Positions 30,459-42,148 are shown, counted from the first letter of the stretch. The stretch is DNA of 64,000 bases from Chitinimonas taiwanensis DSM 18899 (GCF_900119825.1 NZ_FPKR01000011.1:124001-188000); one strand, 5' to 3'. Translations and numbers: made by a program. The notes: generated from the letters alone by a model not told the origin.

Positions 30459-31704
30459 GATCAAGAATTACACGCTGAACTTCGGCCCACAGCACCCGGC
30501 TGCGCACGGCGTGTTGCGCCTGGTGCTGGAGCTGGATGGCGAAGTCGTGCAACGCGCCGACCCGCATATCGGCCTGTTGCATCGCGCTACCGAGAAGCTG
30601 GCCGAGCATAAGACCTTCATCCAGTCGGTTCCCTATATGGACCGACTCGACTATGTGTCGATGATGTGTAATGAGCACGCCTATGTGATGGCGATCGAGA
30701 AGCTGATGGGCATCGAGGTGCCTATCCGTGCTCAATACATTCGCGTCATGTTTGACGAAATCACCCGTATCCTGAACCACCTGATGTGGATTGGTGCGCA
30801 CGGTCTCGATTGCGGCGCGATGACCATCTTCCTGTACGCCTTCCGTGAGCGTGAGGATTTGATGGACTGCTATGAGGCGGTATCGGGTGCGCGTATGCAC
30901 GCAGCCTACTACCGCCCGGGTGGTGTCTATCGCGACCTGCCGGACAGCATGCCGCAGTACCAGGCTTCCAAGGTGCGTAATGCCGCGGCGATTCGTCAGC
31001 TGAATGAGAACCGCCAGGGCTCGCTGCTCGATTTCATTGAAGACTTCACCCGTCGTTTCCCGACCTATGTCGACGAATACGAAACGCTGCTGACCGATAA
31101 CCGTATCTGGAAGCAGCGCACTGTCGGTATCGGTGTGGTGTCGCCTGAACGCGCGATCCAGCTTGGCCTATCCGGCGCGATGCTGCGTGGTTCGGGTGTC
31201 GAATGGGATCTGCGTAAGAAGCAGCCCTACGAGGTCTACGACAAGCTCGATTTCGACATCCCGGTCGGCGTGAATGGCGATTGCTATGACCGCTATCTGT
31301 GCCGTGTCGAAGAAATGCGTCAGTCCAACCGCATCATCAAGCAGTGCGTGGATTGGCTGCGCAAGAACCCTGGTCCGGTCATCGTCGACAATCACAAGGT
31401 GGCGCCGCCTTCGCGTCTCGACATGAAGTCGAATATGGAAGAGCTGATCCACCACTTCAAGCTGTTCACCGAGGGCATGCATGTGCCCGAAGGCGAAGCC
31501 TATGCAGCGGTTGAACACCCGAAGGGCGAGTTCGGCATCTATCTGGTGTCTGATGGCGCCAACAAACCCTACCGCCTGAAGATTCGTGCGCCGGGCTTTG
31601 TTCACCTGTCTGCGCTGGATGAAATGGCGCGTGGCCATATGATTTCGGATGTCGTGGCGATCATCGGTACGCAGGACATCGTGTTTGGGGAGATTGACCG
31701 GTGA
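30451..31704 (+). CDS. nuoD: NADH-quinone oxidoreductase subunit D
   Basis: The 417-residue 49-kDa subunit forms the quinone-binding site with NuoB. It begins with [25 protein letters not shown], the hallmark His-containing loop, followed by [57 protein letters not shown] and the C-terminal [38 protein letters not shown]. It overlaps nuoC by 8 bases and nuoE by 4. Confidence 0.98.
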   Translation: MAEIKNYTLNFGPQHPAAHGVLRLVLELDGEVVQRADPHIGLLHRATEKLAEHKTFIQSVPYMDRLDYVSMMCNEHAYVMAIEKLMGIEVPIRAQYIRVMFDEITRILNHLMWIGAHGLDCGAMTIFLYAFREREDLMDCYEAVSGARMHAAYYRPGGVYRDLPDSMPQYQASKVRNAAAIRQLNENRQGSLLDFIEDFTRRFPTYVDEYETLLTDNRIWKQRTVGIGVVSPERAIQLGLSGAMLRGSGVEWDLRKKQPYEVYDKLDFDIPVGVNGDCYDRYLCRVEEMRQSNRIIKQCVDWLRKNPGPVIVDNHKVAPPSRLDMKSNMEELIHHFKLFTEGMHVPEGEAYAAVEHPKGEFGIYLVSDGANKPYRLKIRAPGFVHLSALDEMARGHMISDVVAIIGTQDIVFGEIDR

Positions 31705-32192
31705 GTGATCTCAATGCAGGGCTGAGCCCGGAATCTCTCGCGCAGATTGATCGCGAAGTGGCCAAGTATCCGGCCGATCAGAAGCGCTCGGCTGTCATGT
31801 CGGCCTTGCGCATTGCGCAGGTTGAAAAGCGCTGGTTGTCGAGCGACACGATCAAGTTCGTGGCTGACTACTTGGGTATTGCGCCCATGGCCGCCCACGA
31901 AGTGGCGACTTTCTACAATATGTATGACCGTAGCCCGGTTGGTAAGTACAAGCTGACTGTGTGCACCAATCTGCCTTGTGCTTTGTCGGGCGGTGCTGAT
32001 GCCGGTGAGTATCTGCAAAAGAAGCTGGGTATCGGTTACAACGAGACCACCGCTGACGGCAAGTTCACCCTCAAGGAAGGCGAGTGCATGGGCGCTTGCG
32101 GCTACGCGCCGGTGATGCTGGTCAATAACCACACCATGTGTAACCACATGACGCCAGATGCGATTGATCGCAAGCTGGCTGAACTCAACTAA
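31701..32192 (+). CDS. nuoE: NADH-quinone oxidoreductase subunit E
   Basis: The 163-residue 24-kDa subunit carries a thioredoxin-like [2Fe-2S] cluster (N1a). Ligands are visible in [14 protein letters not shown] and [17 protein letters not shown]. The N-terminal helical bundle has [58 protein letters not shown]. The start overlaps the nuoD stop (GTGA), implying coupling. Confidence 0.97.
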   Translation: MSDLNAGLSPESLAQIDREVAKYPADQKRSAVMSALRIAQVEKRWLSSDTIKFVADYLGIAPMAAHEVATFYNMYDRSPVGKYKLTVCTNLPCALSGGADAGEYLQKKLGIGYNETTADGKFTLKEGECMGACGYAPVMLVNNHTMCNHMTPDAIDRKLAELN

Positions 32193-32209
32193 GGCCGGGG
32201 ACGAAGCGC

Positions 32210-33499
32210 ATGACCGTTTACGTCAAAGGCGTTGTATTCGACGGCGTCGATTTTGATGATCCGAACTCCTGGAACATCGACGCCTACATCCAGCGCGGTG
32301 GCTATGCAGCCCTGAAGAAGATCATTGCCGAGGGCATCAGCCAGGACGCGATCATTGCCGAGCTGAAGACCTCGTCCCTGCGTGGTCGTGGTGGCGCGGG
32401 TTTCCCTACCGGCCTGAAGTGGTCTTTCATGCCGCGCAGCTTTCCGGGTCAGAAATACCTGGTCTGCAATACCGATGAGGGCGAGCCGGGTACCTTCAAG
32501 GACCTGGACATCATCGTCAATAACCCGCACGCATTGATCGAAGGCATGATCATCGGCGGTTATGCGATGGGCATTTCGGTCGGCTACAACTACATCCACG
32601 GTGAAGTATTCGCCGCCTACGAGCGTTTCGAAGCCGCATTGGAAGAGGCGCGTCGCGCCGGCTTCCTCGGCGACAAGATTCTCGGCAGCGATTTCAGCTT
32701 CCAGCTGCATGCGCACCATGGTTATGGCGCCTATATCTGCGGTGAAGAAACGGCGCTGCTGGAGTCGCTGGAAGGCAAGAAGGGTCAGCCGCGCTTCAAG
32801 CCGCCTTTCCCGGCCAGCTTCGGTCTGTATGGCAAGCCGACCACGATCAATAACACCGAGACCTTTGCGTCGGTGCCCTACATCATCCGTGAAGGCGGGC
32901 AGAAGTTCCTCGAACTCGGCAAGCCGAATAACGGTGGCACCAAGCTGTTCTCGGTATCTGGTCATGTCAATCGTCCGGGCAATTTCGAGATTCCGCTCGG
33001 CACGCCGTTCAGCGAACTGCTGGAAATGGCCGGTGGCATGCGCGGTGGCAAGAAGCTGAAGGCCGTGATCCCTGGTGGTTCCTCGGCGCCGGTGCTGCCT
33101 GGTCACATCATGATGGAAACCACCATGGACTACGATGCGATCGCCAAGGCCGGCTCCATGCTGGGTTCGGGCGCCGTCATCGTCATGGACGAGACCGTCT
33201 GCATGGTTAAGGCGCTGCGTCGCCTGTCCTACTTCTACTACGAAGAGTCCTGCGGTCAGTGCACACCTTGCCGTGAAGGTACCGGCTGGTTGTACCGCGT
33301 GGTGGACCGCATCGAGCGCGGCCTGGGCCGCCCGGAAGACCTCGAGCTGCTGGAGTCGGTCGGCAAGAACATCGCTGGCCGCACCATCTGCGCGCTGGGC
33401 GATGCCGCCGTGATGCCGGTGCAAGGCATGCTCAAGCACTTCCGCGATGAGTTCCTGCACCATATCGAACACAAGAAATGCATTGTGCCTGGCTACTAA
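32210..33499 (+). CDS. nuoF: NADH-quinone oxidoreductase subunit F (NADH-binding)
   Basis: The 429-residue 51-kDa subunit binds NADH, FMN and cluster N3. The nucleotide and flavin sites are seen in [32 protein letters not shown] and [17 protein letters not shown]; the [4Fe-4S] motif is [15 protein letters not shown] with a downstream Cys in [11 protein letters not shown]. It follows nuoE by 17 bp. A 103-bp gap containing two hairpins separates it from nuoG, the largest gap in the operon. Confidence 0.98.
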   Translation: MTVYVKGVVFDGVDFDDPNSWNIDAYIQRGGYAALKKIIAEGISQDAIIAELKTSSLRGRGGAGFPTGLKWSFMPRSFPGQKYLVCNTDEGEPGTFKDLDIIVNNPHALIEGMIIGGYAMGISVGYNYIHGEVFAAYERFEAALEEARRAGFLGDKILGSDFSFQLHAHHGYGAYICGEETALLESLEGKKGQPRFKPPFPASFGLYGKPTTINNTETFASVPYIIREGGQKFLELGKPNNGGTKLFSVSGHVNRPGNFEIPLGTPFSELLEMAGGMRGGKKLKAVIPGGSSAPVLPGHIMMETTMDYDAIAKAGSMLGSGAVIVMDETVCMVKALRRLSYFYYEESCGQCTPCREGTGWLYRVVDRIERGLGRPEDLELLESVGKNIAGRTICALGDAAVMPVQGMLKHFRDEFLHHIEHKKCIVPGY

Positions 33500-33602
33500 G
33501 TAGTCAGCCCCGAGCGGGTTTGCCAGCAAACCCTTCCTTGGCTGGTCGCAACAGACCAGGCATCCGCCAGTAGTAACAAACGAAAGTTCGGGCAGCCCGA
33601 CC
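33500..33602 (+). other. nuoF-nuoG gap with two hairpins
   Basis: GGGTTTGC at 33516-33523 faces GCAAACCC at 33526-33533, and CTGGTC at 33542-33547 faces GACCAG at 33554-33559. Neither is followed by a T-run, so they look like mRNA-stabilising or processing structures rather than terminators. Confidence 0.45.
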
Positions 33603-35930
33603 ATGCTTGAAATCGAAATCGACGGTACCAAACTGACAGTCCCCAATGGCACTACGGTCATTGAGGCTGCGCGTTCTATCGGTACGCATATTCCTCACTT
33701 CTGCTATCACAAGAAGCTCTCGATTGCGGCCAACTGCCGCATGTGCCTCGTGCAGGTCGAGAAAGCGCCCAAGCCGCTGCCGGCTTGCGCTACGCCGGTC
33801 AATGATGGCATGAAGGTGTTTACGCACTCGGACATGGCTGTCAAGGCCCAGCAGGGCGTGATGGAATTCCTGCTAATCAATCACCCGCTCGACTGTCCGA
33901 TCTGTGACCAGGGCGGCGAGTGTCAGCTGCAGGATCTGGCCGTCGGTTATGGTGCGTCGAGCTCGCGCTATGAAGAAGAAAAGCGCGTGGTGCCGAACAA
34001 GGATCTCGGTCCGCTGATTTCCACCGATATGACCCGCTGCATTCACTGCACGCGCTGCGTACGCTTCACCGAAGAAGTGGCCGGCATGCAGGAGATCGGC
34101 ATGGCCGGCCGCGGCGAGCACTCCGAGATCATGTCCTTCATCGGTATGACCGTGGATTCGGAAATCTCCGGCAACGTGATCGATCTGTGTCCGGTTGGCG
34201 CGCTGACCTCCAAGCCTTTCCGTTACACCGCCCGTACCTGGGAGTTGTCGCGCCGCAAGAGCGTGAGCCCGCACGATGGCCTGGGCAGCAATCTGGTGGT
34301 GCAGGTCAAGAGCGATCGCGTGATGCGCGTGCTGCCGCTGGAAAATGAAGCCATCAATGAATGCTGGATCGCCGACCGCGATCGCTTCTCCTACGAAGCA
34401 TTGAATAGCGAACAACGCCTGACCAAGCCCATGCTCAAGCAAGGCGGTCAGTGGATCGAGACCGACTGGCAGACCGCCCTCGAATACGTGGGTAATGGCC
34501 TGAAGTCGATCAGCAATGAATTTGGCGCGCAGTCACTGGCTGTGCTGGCCACCCCGCACTCGAGCGTGGAAGAGCTGTTCCTGCTCAACAAGCTGAGCAC
34601 GGCGCTTGGTGCCGGTGCTGCCAGCTTTGGGACTCGTTATGCCGATGCGCGCTTGGCCCCTGCCCAGCAGGGCGCAAGCTGGCTTGGTCAGCCCATCGCC
34701 GATATCGCCGCTGCCAAAGCGGTGCTGCTGATTGGTTCGACCGTGCGCAAGGAGCAACCGCTGCTTGCCCAGCGTCTGCGTCAGGCTGTCAAGCGTGGCC
34801 TCAAGCTGTCGCTGATCAACCCGATGGATGACGAGTTGTTCACCACGGTGAGCAATAAGCTGATCGTCCGTCCGGATCAACTGGTCGAAGCACTGGCTGG
34901 CGTGGTCAAGGCCGCTGCTGAACTCAAGCAGCAAGCCGTGCCGGCTGAGCTCGCGAACGCCGTGGTCAGCGACGCTGCCCGTGCCATCGCCGAACAGCTG
35001 CTGGCCGCTACCGCCAATGAAGGCGACCGCGCCGCACTGCTGCTGGGCAATCTGGCTGCACACTCCCCGCGTGCCGCCGAGATCGCCAGCTTGGCTGCCC
35101 AACTGGCCGAGCTGACCGGTGCCACCCTGGGCTGGATGAGCGAAGCCGCCAACACGGTTGGCGCGCAGGTACTGGGCCTGCAGGCGAGCAATGCGCTGAC
35201 TCAGTCGTGCAAGGCGGTACTGCTGTTCAATACCGAACTGGAATTCGATAGCCATGACGCGCAGGCTGCGTTGGCGGTCGCCAAGCAGGCCGAAATGGTC
35301 GTGGCCTTCTCGGCCTTCAAGCATGGCGCGCTCGATTACGCCGATGTGCTGCTGCCGATTACCCCGTTCTCGGAAACTGCCGGTAGCTTCATCAATATGG
35401 AAGGCAAGCTGCAAGCCTTCAATGGCGTGGTCAAGCCACTCGGCGATAGCCGTCCGGGCTGGAAGGTGCTGCGTGTGCTGGGCAATCTGCTCGGTCTGGA
35501 AGGTTTCGACTTCGACAATGCCGAAGCCGTACGCAAGGCTGCGCTGCCGCAAGGCGAGGCGGGCATCGCTGCTAAGCTGAGCAATGCCGTGCAGGGCGTC
35601 AGCATCCAGCTGCAGGCGCCATCGGCTGGCCTAGTGCGTCTGGGTGAAGTGCCGATCTATCAGGCTGATGCACTGGTGCGTCGTGCACCGTCGTTGCAGA
35701 AGACCCGTGATGCGGTCGCCCCGCAAGTGGGCCTGTCCGCCGCCACCGCCCAGCAGCTTGGTGTACAGGCTGGTGAGCGCGTGCAAGTCAGCCAGGGCGA
35801 TGCCCATGCTAGCTTCCAGGTCGCGCTGGACGCCGGCCTGGCCGATGGCGTGGTGCGTCTGGCCGTTGCTCACCCGGACACCGTGGTGCTTGGCGCCATG
35901 TTCGCTCCCATTCAACTGACGCGCGCCTGA
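33603..35930 (+). CDS. nuoG: NADH-quinone oxidoreductase subunit G
   Basis: The 775-residue subunit has an N-terminal ferredoxin domain with [20 protein letters not shown], then [14 protein letters not shown] and [19 protein letters not shown] for further iron-sulfur clusters, followed by a molybdopterin-oxidoreductase-like domain that no longer binds molybdenum. Those clusters (N1b, N4, N5) carry electrons from NuoF to NuoI. The C-terminal third is Ala-rich with a formate-dehydrogenase-like end. The first residues [27 protein letters not shown] fit the family start. Confidence 0.97.
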   Translation: MLEIEIDGTKLTVPNGTTVIEAARSIGTHIPHFCYHKKLSIAANCRMCLVQVEKAPKPLPACATPVNDGMKVFTHSDMAVKAQQGVMEFLLINHPLDCPICDQGGECQLQDLAVGYGASSSRYEEEKRVVPNKDLGPLISTDMTRCIHCTRCVRFTEEVAGMQEIGMAGRGEHSEIMSFIGMTVDSEISGNVIDLCPVGALTSKPFRYTARTWELSRRKSVSPHDGLGSNLVVQVKSDRVMRVLPLENEAINECWIADRDRFSYEALNSEQRLTKPMLKQGGQWIETDWQTALEYVGNGLKSISNEFGAQSLAVLATPHSSVEELFLLNKLSTALGAGAASFGTRYADARLAPAQQGASWLGQPIADIAAAKAVLLIGSTVRKEQPLLAQRLRQAVKRGLKLSLINPMDDELFTTVSNKLIVRPDQLVEALAGVVKAAAELKQQAVPAELANAVVSDAARAIAEQLLAATANEGDRAALLLGNLAAHSPRAAEIASLAAQLAELTGATLGWMSEAANTVGAQVLGLQASNALTQSCKAVLLFNTELEFDSHDAQAALAVAKQAEMVVAFSAFKHGALDYADVLLPITPFSETAGSFINMEGKLQAFNGVVKPLGDSRPGWKVLRVLGNLLGLEGFDFDNAEAVRKAALPQGEAGIAAKLSNAVQGVSIQLQAPSAGLVRLGEVPIYQADALVRRAPSLQKTRDAVAPQVGLSAATAQQLGVQAGERVQVSQGDAHASFQVALDAGLADGVVRLAVAHPDTVVLGAMFAPIQLTRA

Positions 35931-35940
35931 GGAGACAGTC

Positions 35941-36999
35941 ATGATCGACGCGCTGCATAACGGTTTCCTCTCCGTGCTCGGCCCGACTCTGGGTCTGTTT
36001 GCCTGGACTCTGCTGAAGATCATCCTGATCGTTGCGCCGCTGTTCGGCGCGGTGGCCTACGCGACGCTGTATGAGCGCAAGGTGATCGGCTATATGCAGA
36101 TCCGTATCGGCCCGAACCGCGTGGGTCCGTTCGGTTTGCTGCAACCGATTGCCGACGGCCTGAAGCTGTTGCTGAAGGAAATCATTTCCCCGCAAGCTGC
36201 TTCCACCGGCCTGTTCTTCCTGGCTCCAGTGATGGTGTTGGCGCCGGCGCTAGCGGTATGGGCGGTAGTGCCCTTTGCCCCTGGCTTGGTGTTGGCTGAC
36301 GTAAACGCGGGTCTCTTGTATGTGATGGCCATCAGCTCGCTGGGCGTGTACGGCATCATTGTGGCTGGCTGGGCGTCCAACTCCAAGTACGCTTTCCTTG
36401 GTGCTTTGCGTGCCTCGGCTCAGGTGATTTCCTACGAGCTGGCCATGGGTTTTGCTCTGGTCGGTGTCCTGATGGTGTCGGGCAGTCTGAACCTTAGCGA
36501 TATCGTGAATCAGCAAGGCCACGGCATCGGCGGTGGTTCCATCCTGTCCTGGAACTTCATCCCGCTGTTCCCCTTATTTCTGGTCTACCTGATCGCTGGC
36601 GTGGCGGAAACCAACCGCGCACCGTTCGACGTGGCCGAAGGCGAGTCGGAAATCGTGGCCGGTCACATGATCGAGTATTCGGGCATGTCCTTCGCCCTGT
36701 TCTTCCTGGGTGAGTACGCGAACATCTGGCTGATCTGCGCGATGACCTCGGTGTTGTTCATGGGTGGCTGGTTGTCGCCATTCGCAGCGACCATCCCCGT
36801 ATTGGGCGCGCCAAGCATCTTCTGGTTGCTGGGCAAGATGATGTTCGTGATGTTCCTGTTCCTGTGGTTCCGTGCGACCTTCCCACGCTATCGCTACGAC
36901 CAGTTGATGCGCCTGGGTTGGAAGGTATTCATCCCGGTGACCCTTGTTTGGATCGTCCTGGTCGCCGCCTGGATGCAAACCCCGTATTCGCTCTGGTGA
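35941..36999 (+). CDS. nuoH: NADH-quinone oxidoreductase subunit H
   Basis: The 352-residue subunit has eight or more membrane helices and joins the peripheral and membrane arms at the quinone cavity. Conserved loops are [95 protein letters not shown] and [26 protein letters not shown]. It starts 10 bp after nuoG. Confidence 0.98.
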   Translation: MIDALHNGFLSVLGPTLGLFAWTLLKIILIVAPLFGAVAYATLYERKVIGYMQIRIGPNRVGPFGLLQPIADGLKLLLKEIISPQAASTGLFFLAPVMVLAPALAVWAVVPFAPGLVLADVNAGLLYVMAISSLGVYGIIVAGWASNSKYAFLGALRASAQVISYELAMGFALVGVLMVSGSLNLSDIVNQQGHGIGGGSILSWNFIPLFPLFLVYLIAGVAETNRAPFDVAEGESEIVAGHMIEYSGMSFALFFLGEYANIWLICAMTSVLFMGGWLSPFAATIPVLGAPSIFWLLGKMMFVMFLFLWFRATFPRYRYDQLMRLGWKVFIPVTLVWIVLVAAWMQTPYSLW

Positions 37000-37009
37000 G
37001 TTGAGCACC

Positions 37010-37498
37010 ATGGAAAAGATTCAGAATTTCTTCAAGACCTTCCTGCTGGTTGAACTGGTCAAGGGCATGGCGCTCACGGGCCGGCATTTCTTCCAGCGCA
37101 AGATCACTGTTCAGTTTCCGGAAGAGAAGACGCCGTATTCGCCGCGCTTCCGTGGCCTGCACGCTCAGCGTCGCTATGCGAATGGCGAGGAGCGCTGCAT
37201 TGCCTGCAAGCTGTGTGAAGCGGTGTGCCCGGCCATGGCCATCACCATCGAGTCGGAAGTGCGTGATGACGGCACGCGCCGTACCTCGCGCTACGACATC
37301 GATCTGACCAAGTGCATCTTCTGCGGCTTTTGCGAAGAAGCCTGTCCGGTCGACGCGATTGTGGAAACCCATGTGCTCGAATACCACGGCGAGAAGCGTG
37401 GCGACCTGTATTACACCAAGCCCATGCTGCTGGCAGTGGGTGACAAGTACGAAGCCGAGATCGCGAAGAACCGCGAAGCCGATGCCAAGTACCGCTAA
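37010..37498 (+). CDS. nuoI: NADH-quinone oxidoreductase subunit I
   Basis: The 162-residue subunit carries two [4Fe-4S] clusters (N6a, N6b) bound by [18 protein letters not shown] and [20 protein letters not shown]. The start [28 protein letters not shown] fits the amphipathic family N-terminus; the frame is open for 22 more residues upstream inside nuoH but those do not match. It passes electrons to NuoB. Confidence 0.98.
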   Translation: MEKIQNFFKTFLLVELVKGMALTGRHFFQRKITVQFPEEKTPYSPRFRGLHAQRRYANGEERCIACKLCEAVCPAMAITIESEVRDDGTRRTSRYDIDLTKCIFCGFCEEACPVDAIVETHVLEYHGEKRGDLYYTKPMLLAVGDKYEAEIAKNREADAKYR

Positions 37499-37522
37499 AC
37501 GACTATTACCGAGCCGGCAGCC

Positions 37523-38173
37523 ATGACCCTGACCACTGTCATCTTCTATATTTTCGCGGCCATCCTGATCGCTTCGGCGCTACGGGTGATTACCGCCAAG
37601 AACCCGGTGCACGCCGCACTGAGCCTGGTGCTGTCCTTCTTCACCGGCGCCGTGCTGTGGATGCTGATCGAGGCTGAATTCCTCGCCATCTCGCTGGTAC
37701 TCGTTTACGTCGGCGCGGTGATGGTGCTCTTCCTCTTCGTGGTGATGATGCTGGACATCAACTTCGAAGAGCTGCGCAAGGGTTTCTGGAGCTACTTCCC
37801 CTTCGCCGCCGTGGTTGCCGTGATCATGGCCGCCGAAATGGTGCTGATCCTGATCGCGCCGAGCACTGGCCTCGACGCTTATTCTGCCGTCGCACCGCTG
37901 CCGGAAGGCGTGTCCAACATCAAGCAGCTCGGCGTACCAATTTACACCGACTACCTGCTGCCCTTCGAGCTGGCCGCCGTGCTCCTGCTGGTTGCCATGA
38001 TCGCCGCAGTGTCGCTGACCCTGCGTCGCCGCAAGAACACCAAGTACATTGATCCGGCTGAGCAGATCAAGGTGAAGCGCAACGACCGTCTGCGCATCGT
38101 CAAGATGGACGCCGTGGTCGAGCAGCCTGAGCCTGCTGCTGCCGATGAGGCTGGCGACAAGCCAGCGGCCTGA
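37523..38173 (+). CDS. nuoJ: NADH-quinone oxidoreductase subunit J
   Basis: The 216-residue membrane subunit has about five helices. Motifs are [54 protein letters not shown] and [28 protein letters not shown]-terminal cytoplasmic tail of about 45 residues rich in Ala, Glu and Pro follows. It belongs to the proton-pumping membrane arm. Confidence 0.96.
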   Translation: MTLTTVIFYIFAAILIASALRVITAKNPVHAALSLVLSFFTGAVLWMLIEAEFLAISLVLVYVGAVMVLFLFVVMMLDINFEELRKGFWSYFPFAAVVAVIMAAEMVLILIAPSTGLDAYSAVAPLPEGVSNIKQLGVPIYTDYLLPFELAAVLLLVAMIAAVSLTLRRRKNTKYIDPAEQIKVKRNDRLRIVKMDAVVEQPEPAAADEAGDKPAA

Positions 38174-38199
38174 ACCGAGACAAGACGAGCTTACAAGCC

Positions 38200-38502
38200 A
38201 TGACGCTGACCCATTACCTCGTGCTGGCCGCGATCCTGTTCGCGATTTCGGTATTCGGCATTTTCATGAACCGCAAGAACATCATCGTGCTCTTGATGGC
38301 AATTGAACTGATGCTGCTGGCCGTGAATATGAATTTCATCGCCTTCTCCAAGTATCTGGGCGATACCGGTGGACAGATTTTCGTGTTCTTCATCCTGACC
38401 GTGGCAGCTGCTGAGTCCGCCATCGGTCTGGCTATCCTGGTCGTGCTGTTCCGTAACACCCGCTCGATCAATGTGGAAGATCTGGACAGCCTGAAGGGCT
38501 GA
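38200..38502 (+). CDS. nuoK: NADH-quinone oxidoreductase subunit K
   Basis: The 100-residue three-helix subunit has the conserved membrane glutamates in [20 protein letters not shown] and [18 protein letters not shown], both part of the proton path. The length is typical. It lies 26 bp after nuoJ. Confidence 0.97.
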   Translation: MTLTHYLVLAAILFAISVFGIFMNRKNIIVLLMAIELMLLAVNMNFIAFSKYLGDTGGQIFVFFILTVAAAESAIGLAILVVLFRNTRSINVEDLDSLKG

Positions 38503-38566
38503 CCCGAACTGCCCGATTGCAGCAAAGCCGCCGACCTACACAAGTAATACAGAACAAGACCGCGCT

Positions 38567-40600
38567 ATGGATAAACCGACGCTCTATCTGCTGATCCCCC
38601 TTCTGCCGCTGTTTGGCGCCATCGTCGCCGGCCTGTTTGGCCGCTTCGTCGGTCGTGCCGGCGCGCACTGGGTGACCATTCTCGGTGTGGCTGCCGCCTG
38701 TGTCGGCTCCTTCTATGTGCTGTACGACCAGCTCAATGGCGGCGAGGCCTATAACGGCAATGTCTACACCTGGCTGACGGTGGACGGTATCGATGTCTCG
38801 GTCGGTTTCCTGGTCGACAAGCTGACCGCCATGATGATGGTGGTGGTGACCTTCGTGTCGCTGATGGTGCACATCTACACCATCGGCTATATGGAGGAAG
38901 ATCCCGGCTACCAGCGCTTCTTCAGCTATATCTCGCTGTTCACCTTCTCGATGCTGATGCTGGTGATGGCCAATAACTTCGTGCAGCTGTTCTTCGGCTG
39001 GGAAGCTGTGGGCCTGGTGTCCTACCTGCTGATCGGTTTCTGGTTCAAGCGCCCGACCGCCATCTTCGCCAATCTGAAGGCGTTCCTGGTCAACCGCGTG
39101 GGTGACTTCGGCTTCCTGCTCGGCATCGGCTTGGTGCTCGCGCACTTCGGTTCTTTCTATTACGCCGATGTCTTCGCCAGCGCGCCGGCCATGAAGGACG
39201 CCACCATCAGCCTGTTCCCAGGCGTGCAATGGTCCTTGCTCAGTGTGGCTTGCATCCTGCTGTTCATTGGTGCGATGGGTAAGTCCGCCCAGTTCCCCTT
39301 GCATGTCTGGCTGCCCGATTCGATGGAAGGGCCGACCCCGATCTCCGCCCTGATCCATGCGGCAACCATGGTGACCGCCGGTATCTTCATGGTCGCGCGT
39401 ATGTCGCCGCTGTTCGAGCTGTCCGATACCGCGCTGAACTTCATCATGATCATCGGTTCGATCACCGCGCTGTTCATGGGCTTCCTGGGCATCATCCAGA
39501 ACGATATCAAGCGCGTGGTGGCTTACTCGACCCTGTCGCAGCTCGGTTATATGACCGTCGCGTTGGGCGCCTCGGCCTACTCGGTCGCGGTGTTCCACCT
39601 GATGACGCACGCCTTCTTCAAGGCCTTGCTCTTCCTTGCAGCCGGCGCCGTGATCATGGCTATGCACCATGACCAGGACATCCGTCGCATGGGTGGCTTG
39701 AAGAAGTACATGCCAACCATTTACTGGACCTCGCTGTTCGGCTCTCTGGCGCTGATCGGTACGCCTTTCCTGTCCGGTTTCTACTCGAAGGATTCCATCA
39801 TCCTAGCCGTGGGCGCTTCGCAGCTGCCAGCCGCTGGGTGGGCTTACTTCGCGGTGCTGACCGGCGTATTCGTGACCGCCTTCTACTCCTTCCGTATGTT
39901 CTTCCTGGTCTTCCATGGCGAGGAGCGTTTCGGCAAGGTGGATGAGCATCATGGACATGACGAGCATCACGCCGACGATGACCACCATCATGGTCTGGCG
40001 CCGGGCGAGAAGCCGCACAGCCCGGGTCTGGTGGTGACTGGCCCGCTGGTTGCGCTGGCCATCCCGTCCCTGGTCATTGGTTTTATCGCCATCGGCCCGA
40101 TGTTGGCGGGTGACTTCTTCAAGAATGTGATCTTCGTGAACAGCGAAGCACACCCGGCCATGGAAGCGGTCATTCACCATGCGCATGACGCGCTGGGCAT
40201 GGGCCTGCACGCCTTTATGACGCTGCCGTTCTGGCTGGCGCTGGGCGGTGTAGTGACGGCCTGGTTCTTCTATCTGAAGAAGCCGTCGATTCCGGCCGCG
40301 ATTCAGGCCAAGACCGGCGCGCTGAATACCTTGCTGGAAAACAAGTACTACATGGATCACCTTTATATCCAGGGTTTTGCGACCTTCGGTCGCAAGCTGG
40401 GCAAGGTGTTCTGGAAGGCGGGCGATACCGTCCTGATCGATGGTCTGATCGTCAACGGTGCCGCCAAGCTGGTGGGTGTGTTCGCAGGTCTGGTGCGTCG
40501 CGTACAGACTGGCTACATCTACCATTACGCGTTTGCCATGATCATCGGCGCCTTGCTGCTGCTGACCTGGTGGCTGGGTCGCTTCCTGATTACGCAGTAA
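38567..40600 (+). CDS. nuoL: NADH-quinone oxidoreductase subunit L
   Basis: The 677-residue antiporter-like subunit is the distal proton pump with the long lateral helix. Motifs include FFGWEAVGLVSYLLIGFWFKRPTA, FIGAMGKSAQFPLHVWLPDSMEGPTPISALIHAATMVTAGIFMVAR, NDIKRVVAYSTLSQLGYM and GGLKKYMPTIYWTSLFGSLALIGTPFLSGFYSKD. Residues 459-475 form a His/Asp/Glu-rich insert (EHHGHDEHHADDDHHH) between helices, absent in E. coli NuoL. It follows nuoK after 64 bp. Confidence 0.97.
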   Translation: MDKPTLYLLIPLLPLFGAIVAGLFGRFVGRAGAHWVTILGVAAACVGSFYVLYDQLNGGEAYNGNVYTWLTVDGIDVSVGFLVDKLTAMMMVVVTFVSLMVHIYTIGYMEEDPGYQRFFSYISLFTFSMLMLVMANNFVQLFFGWEAVGLVSYLLIGFWFKRPTAIFANLKAFLVNRVGDFGFLLGIGLVLAHFGSFYYADVFASAPAMKDATISLFPGVQWSLLSVACILLFIGAMGKSAQFPLHVWLPDSMEGPTPISALIHAATMVTAGIFMVARMSPLFELSDTALNFIMIIGSITALFMGFLGIIQNDIKRVVAYSTLSQLGYMTVALGASAYSVAVFHLMTHAFFKALLFLAAGAVIMAMHHDQDIRRMGGLKKYMPTIYWTSLFGSLALIGTPFLSGFYSKDSIILAVGASQLPAAGWAYFAVLTGVFVTAFYSFRMFFLVFHGEERFGKVDEHHGHDEHHADDDHHHGLAPGEKPHSPGLVVTGPLVALAIPSLVIGFIAIGPMLAGDFFKNVIFVNSEAHPAMEAVIHHAHDALGMGLHAFMTLPFWLALGGVVTAWFFYLKKPSIPAAIQAKTGALNTLLENKYYMDHLYIQGFATFGRKLGKVFWKAGDTVLIDGLIVNGAAKLVGVFAGLVRRVQTGYIYHYAFAMIIGALLLLTWWLGRFLITQ

Positions 40601-40651
40601 TCGTGCGCTGTGCACGCTTAAAGAAAACACATTCAGTAGGTAAGGGTGGAT

Positions 40652-42148
40652 ATGTCTGAACATCTGTTGAGTCTGGCGATCTGGGTGCCGATCGTGGCCG
40701 GCCTCATCGTGCTAGCGACCGGCGGCGATAGCCGCGCCGGCTGGGCACGCGTGATCGCGCTGCTGGGCGCATTGCTGGGCTTCCTGGTTACCATCCCGCT
40801 CTACACCGAGTTTGCAGATCTGCACGGTGGCATGCAGTTCGTGGAAAAGATGCCGTGGATCCCGGCCTTCAATATCAACTACCACCTCGGTGTTGATGGC
40901 CTGTCCATGTTCTTCGTGATCCTGAATGCCTTTACCACGCTGCTGGTGGTGATCGCCGGCTGGGAAGTGATCGAGAAGCGCGTTGCCCAATACATGGCGG
41001 CCTTCCTGATCATGTCCGGCTTGATCAATGGCGCGTTTGCCGCAATGGATGCGATGCTGTTCTATGTGTTTTTTGAAGCGATGCTGGTGCCGCTATACCT
41101 GATCGTTGGTGTGTGGGGCGGTCAGAATCGCGTCTACGCCGCGATCAAGCTGTTCCTGTACACGCTGATGGGTTCGCTGCTGCTGCTGGTGACCTTCATC
41201 TACCTGTATTTCCAGGCCGGCAAGACCTTCGAGATCGCCGAATTCCAACGCGTTGCCCTGCCGCTGGCCGTGCAAGGCTTCATGATGATTGCCTTCTTCT
41301 TCGCCTTTGCGGTGAAGGTGCCGATGTTCCCGGTGCACACCTGGCTGCCAGATGCCCACGTGGAAGCGCCGACCGGCGGTTCCATGGTACTGGCTGCGAT
41401 TACCCTGAAGCTTGGCGCTTACGGCTTCCTGCGTTTTGCCCTGCCGATTGCACCGGATGCCGCCCGTGAATGGGGCTGGATCATCATCGCGCTGTCCCTG
41501 GTCGCCGTGGTTTATATCGGCCTGGTTGCCCTGGTGCAGACCGATATGAAGAAGCTGGTCGCCTATTCCTCGATTTCCCATATGGGCTTCGTGACACTGG
41601 GCTTCTATATGTTCGCCGATGGCGCACCAACCACCTACGGTGTCGAAGGCGCGCTGGTGCAGATGATTTCGCACGGCTTCGTGTCGGCCGCCATGTTCTT
41701 CTGTATCGGTGTCATGTACGACCGTGTGCACAGCCGCAAGATCGCCGACTACGGCGGTGTGGCCAATACCATGCCCAAGTTCGCTGCCTTCTTCCTGCTG
41801 TTCGCGATGGCCAACTCCGGTCTGCCGGCTACCTCGGGTTTCGTCGGTGAATTCATGGTGATCATCGGTGCCGTCAAGGTGAACTTCTGGTACGCGTTTG
41901 CCGCTGCCACCACCCTGATCTTCGGCGCTGCCTACACGCTGTGGATGTATAAGCGGGTGATCTTCGGCGAAGTGGCCAATGAGCACGTTGCCGAGCTCAA
42001 GGATGTGAATCTGCGTGAATTCGCCGTGCTGGCCGTGCTGGCCGTGACCGTGCTGGGCATGGGTCTGTACCCACAAGCCTTCACCGAAAAGATGCACACC
42101 AGCGTCGATACGCTGATCACCCAAGTTAAACACTCCAAGCTGCCTTGA
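40652..42148 (+). CDS. nuoM: NADH-quinone oxidoreductase subunit M
   Basis: The 498-residue antiporter-like subunit has about 14 helices. Motifs are YHLGVDGLSMFFVILNAFTT, FYVFFEAMLVPLYLIVGVWGG, AFAVKVPMFPVHTWLPDAHVEAPTGGSMVLAAITLKLGAYGFLRF and TDMKKLVAYSSISHMGFVTLG. The ATG at 40652 follows TAAGGGTGG; a GTG two codons earlier is in frame but overlaps that ribosome-binding sequence. Confidence 0.97.
   Translation: MSEHLLSLAIWVPIVAGLIVLATGGDSRAGWARVIALLGALLGFLVTIPLYTEFADLHGGMQFVEKMPWIPAFNINYHLGVDGLSMFFVILNAFTTLLVVIAGWEVIEKRVAQYMAAFLIMSGLINGAFAAMDAMLFYVFFEAMLVPLYLIVGVWGGQNRVYAAIKLFLYTLMGSLLLLVTFIYLYFQAGKTFEIAEFQRVALPLAVQGFMMIAFFFAFAVKVPMFPVHTWLPDAHVEAPTGGSMVLAAITLKLGAYGFLRFALPIAPDAAREWGWIIIALSLVAVVYIGLVALVQTDMKKLVAYSSISHMGFVTLGFYMFADGAPTTYGVEGALVQMISHGFVSAAMFFCIGVMYDRVHSRKIADYGGVANTMPKFAAFFLLFAMANSGLPATSGFVGEFMVIIGAVKVNFWYAFAAATTLIFGAAYTLWMYKRVIFGEVANEHVAELKDVNLREFAVLAVLAVTVLGMGLYPQAFTEKMHTSVDTLITQVKHSKLP

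Noticed and set aside
33516-33559. Terminator between nuoF and nuoG
   Set aside because: The stems lack T-runs and nuoG is essential to the same complex.
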